DNA of 6,124 bases, taken from contig PKTO01000093.1 in the NCBI GenBank assembly GCA_002869095.1, positions 1 to 6,124 of the forward strand, given 5' to 3'. The stretch is from Clostridiales bacterium. GTDB lineage: Bacteria; Bacillota; Clostridia; Peptostreptococcales; BM714. A model generated the notes under the pieces. The model made no database searches. It was not told the origin of the DNA and was given only the letters and a program-made list of their open reading frames with translations. This document shows positions 6,057 to 6,124 of the stretch, in pieces (within the stretch, counting starts at the first letter, position 1; each line of letters starts with the position of its first letter). The position numbers were made by a program, and so were the translations under genes.

Positions 6057-6124
6057 ATGAATAAAAATGTCTATATGGACAACGGGGCAACTTCTTTCCC
6101 GAAGGCGCCGGGTGTTGCGGAAGC
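6057..6124 (+). CDS. Class V aminotransferase / cysteine desulfurase-like, 5' end
   Basis: Only the first 22 codons are in the window, and the gene continues past the right edge. The encoded start contains YMDNGATSFPKAPGVAE, the N-terminal signature of the PLP-dependent class V aminotransferase fold shared by cysteine desulfurases (commonly DNAATSFPKP). The start is strongly supported by GAGGAG (6045-6050) with 6-base spacing. Enzymes of this group release sulfur or selenium from cysteine or selenocysteine, and homologues often sit beside yedE, yedF and DUF3343 genes. That makes it the likely Se/S-mobilising partner of the divergent operon. The catalytic lysine and cysteine lie outside the window, so the reaction cannot be confirmed. 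Confidence 0.82.
   Translation, partial: MNKNVYMDNGATSFPKAPGVAE

Overview
The window reads like a chromosomal segment of a low-to-mid G+C, Gram-positive-type anaerobe. A selenium-using member of the Clostridia is the best guess. The basis is strong purine-rich Shine-Dalgarno sites, compact hairpin plus T-tract terminators, an AT-rich intergenic region, and the YedE/YedF/DUF3343/class V aminotransferase gene set that recurs in selenium-metabolising Firmicutes. The species cannot be named from the sequence.

Left part (1-228): the 3' remnant of an upstream gene whose frame cannot be fixed, a rho-independent terminator (118-145), then a good extended -10 promoter (159-186). A 16-codon ORF with its own ribosome-binding site overlaps the terminator and could be a leader peptide.

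Middle-left (229-4303, + strand): a two-gene unit. The first gene is a metallo-beta-lactamase-fold hydrolase of the COG1237 type. About 50 bases later comes a very large cytosolic c-di-GMP protein with a divergent N-terminal PAS-like region, four regularly spaced PAS domains, GGDEF and EAL. Both catalytic signatures look intact but the inhibitory I-site is missing. The unit ends in a perfect 13-bp hairpin that can also stop transcription arriving from the other side.

Right part (4359-6124): a selenium (or reactive sulfur) handling module. On the - strand a YedE-type membrane transporter, a TusA/YedF-type carrier with the CPxP cysteine, and a DUF3343 protein follow each other with a 4-base overlap and a 1-base gap, so they are almost certainly co-transcribed and coupled. 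Divergently, at the right edge, starts a class V aminotransferase/cysteine-desulfurase-like gene cut off by the window. A plausible division of labour is uptake by YedE, transfer on the YedF and DUF3343 cysteines, and Se/S mobilisation by the PLP enzyme. The 183-base divergent intergenic region carries a strong match to a Fur-family 7-1-7 operator lying over the predicted yedE -35 element, with two further dyads centred on almost the same point. This is the most interesting regulatory signal here.
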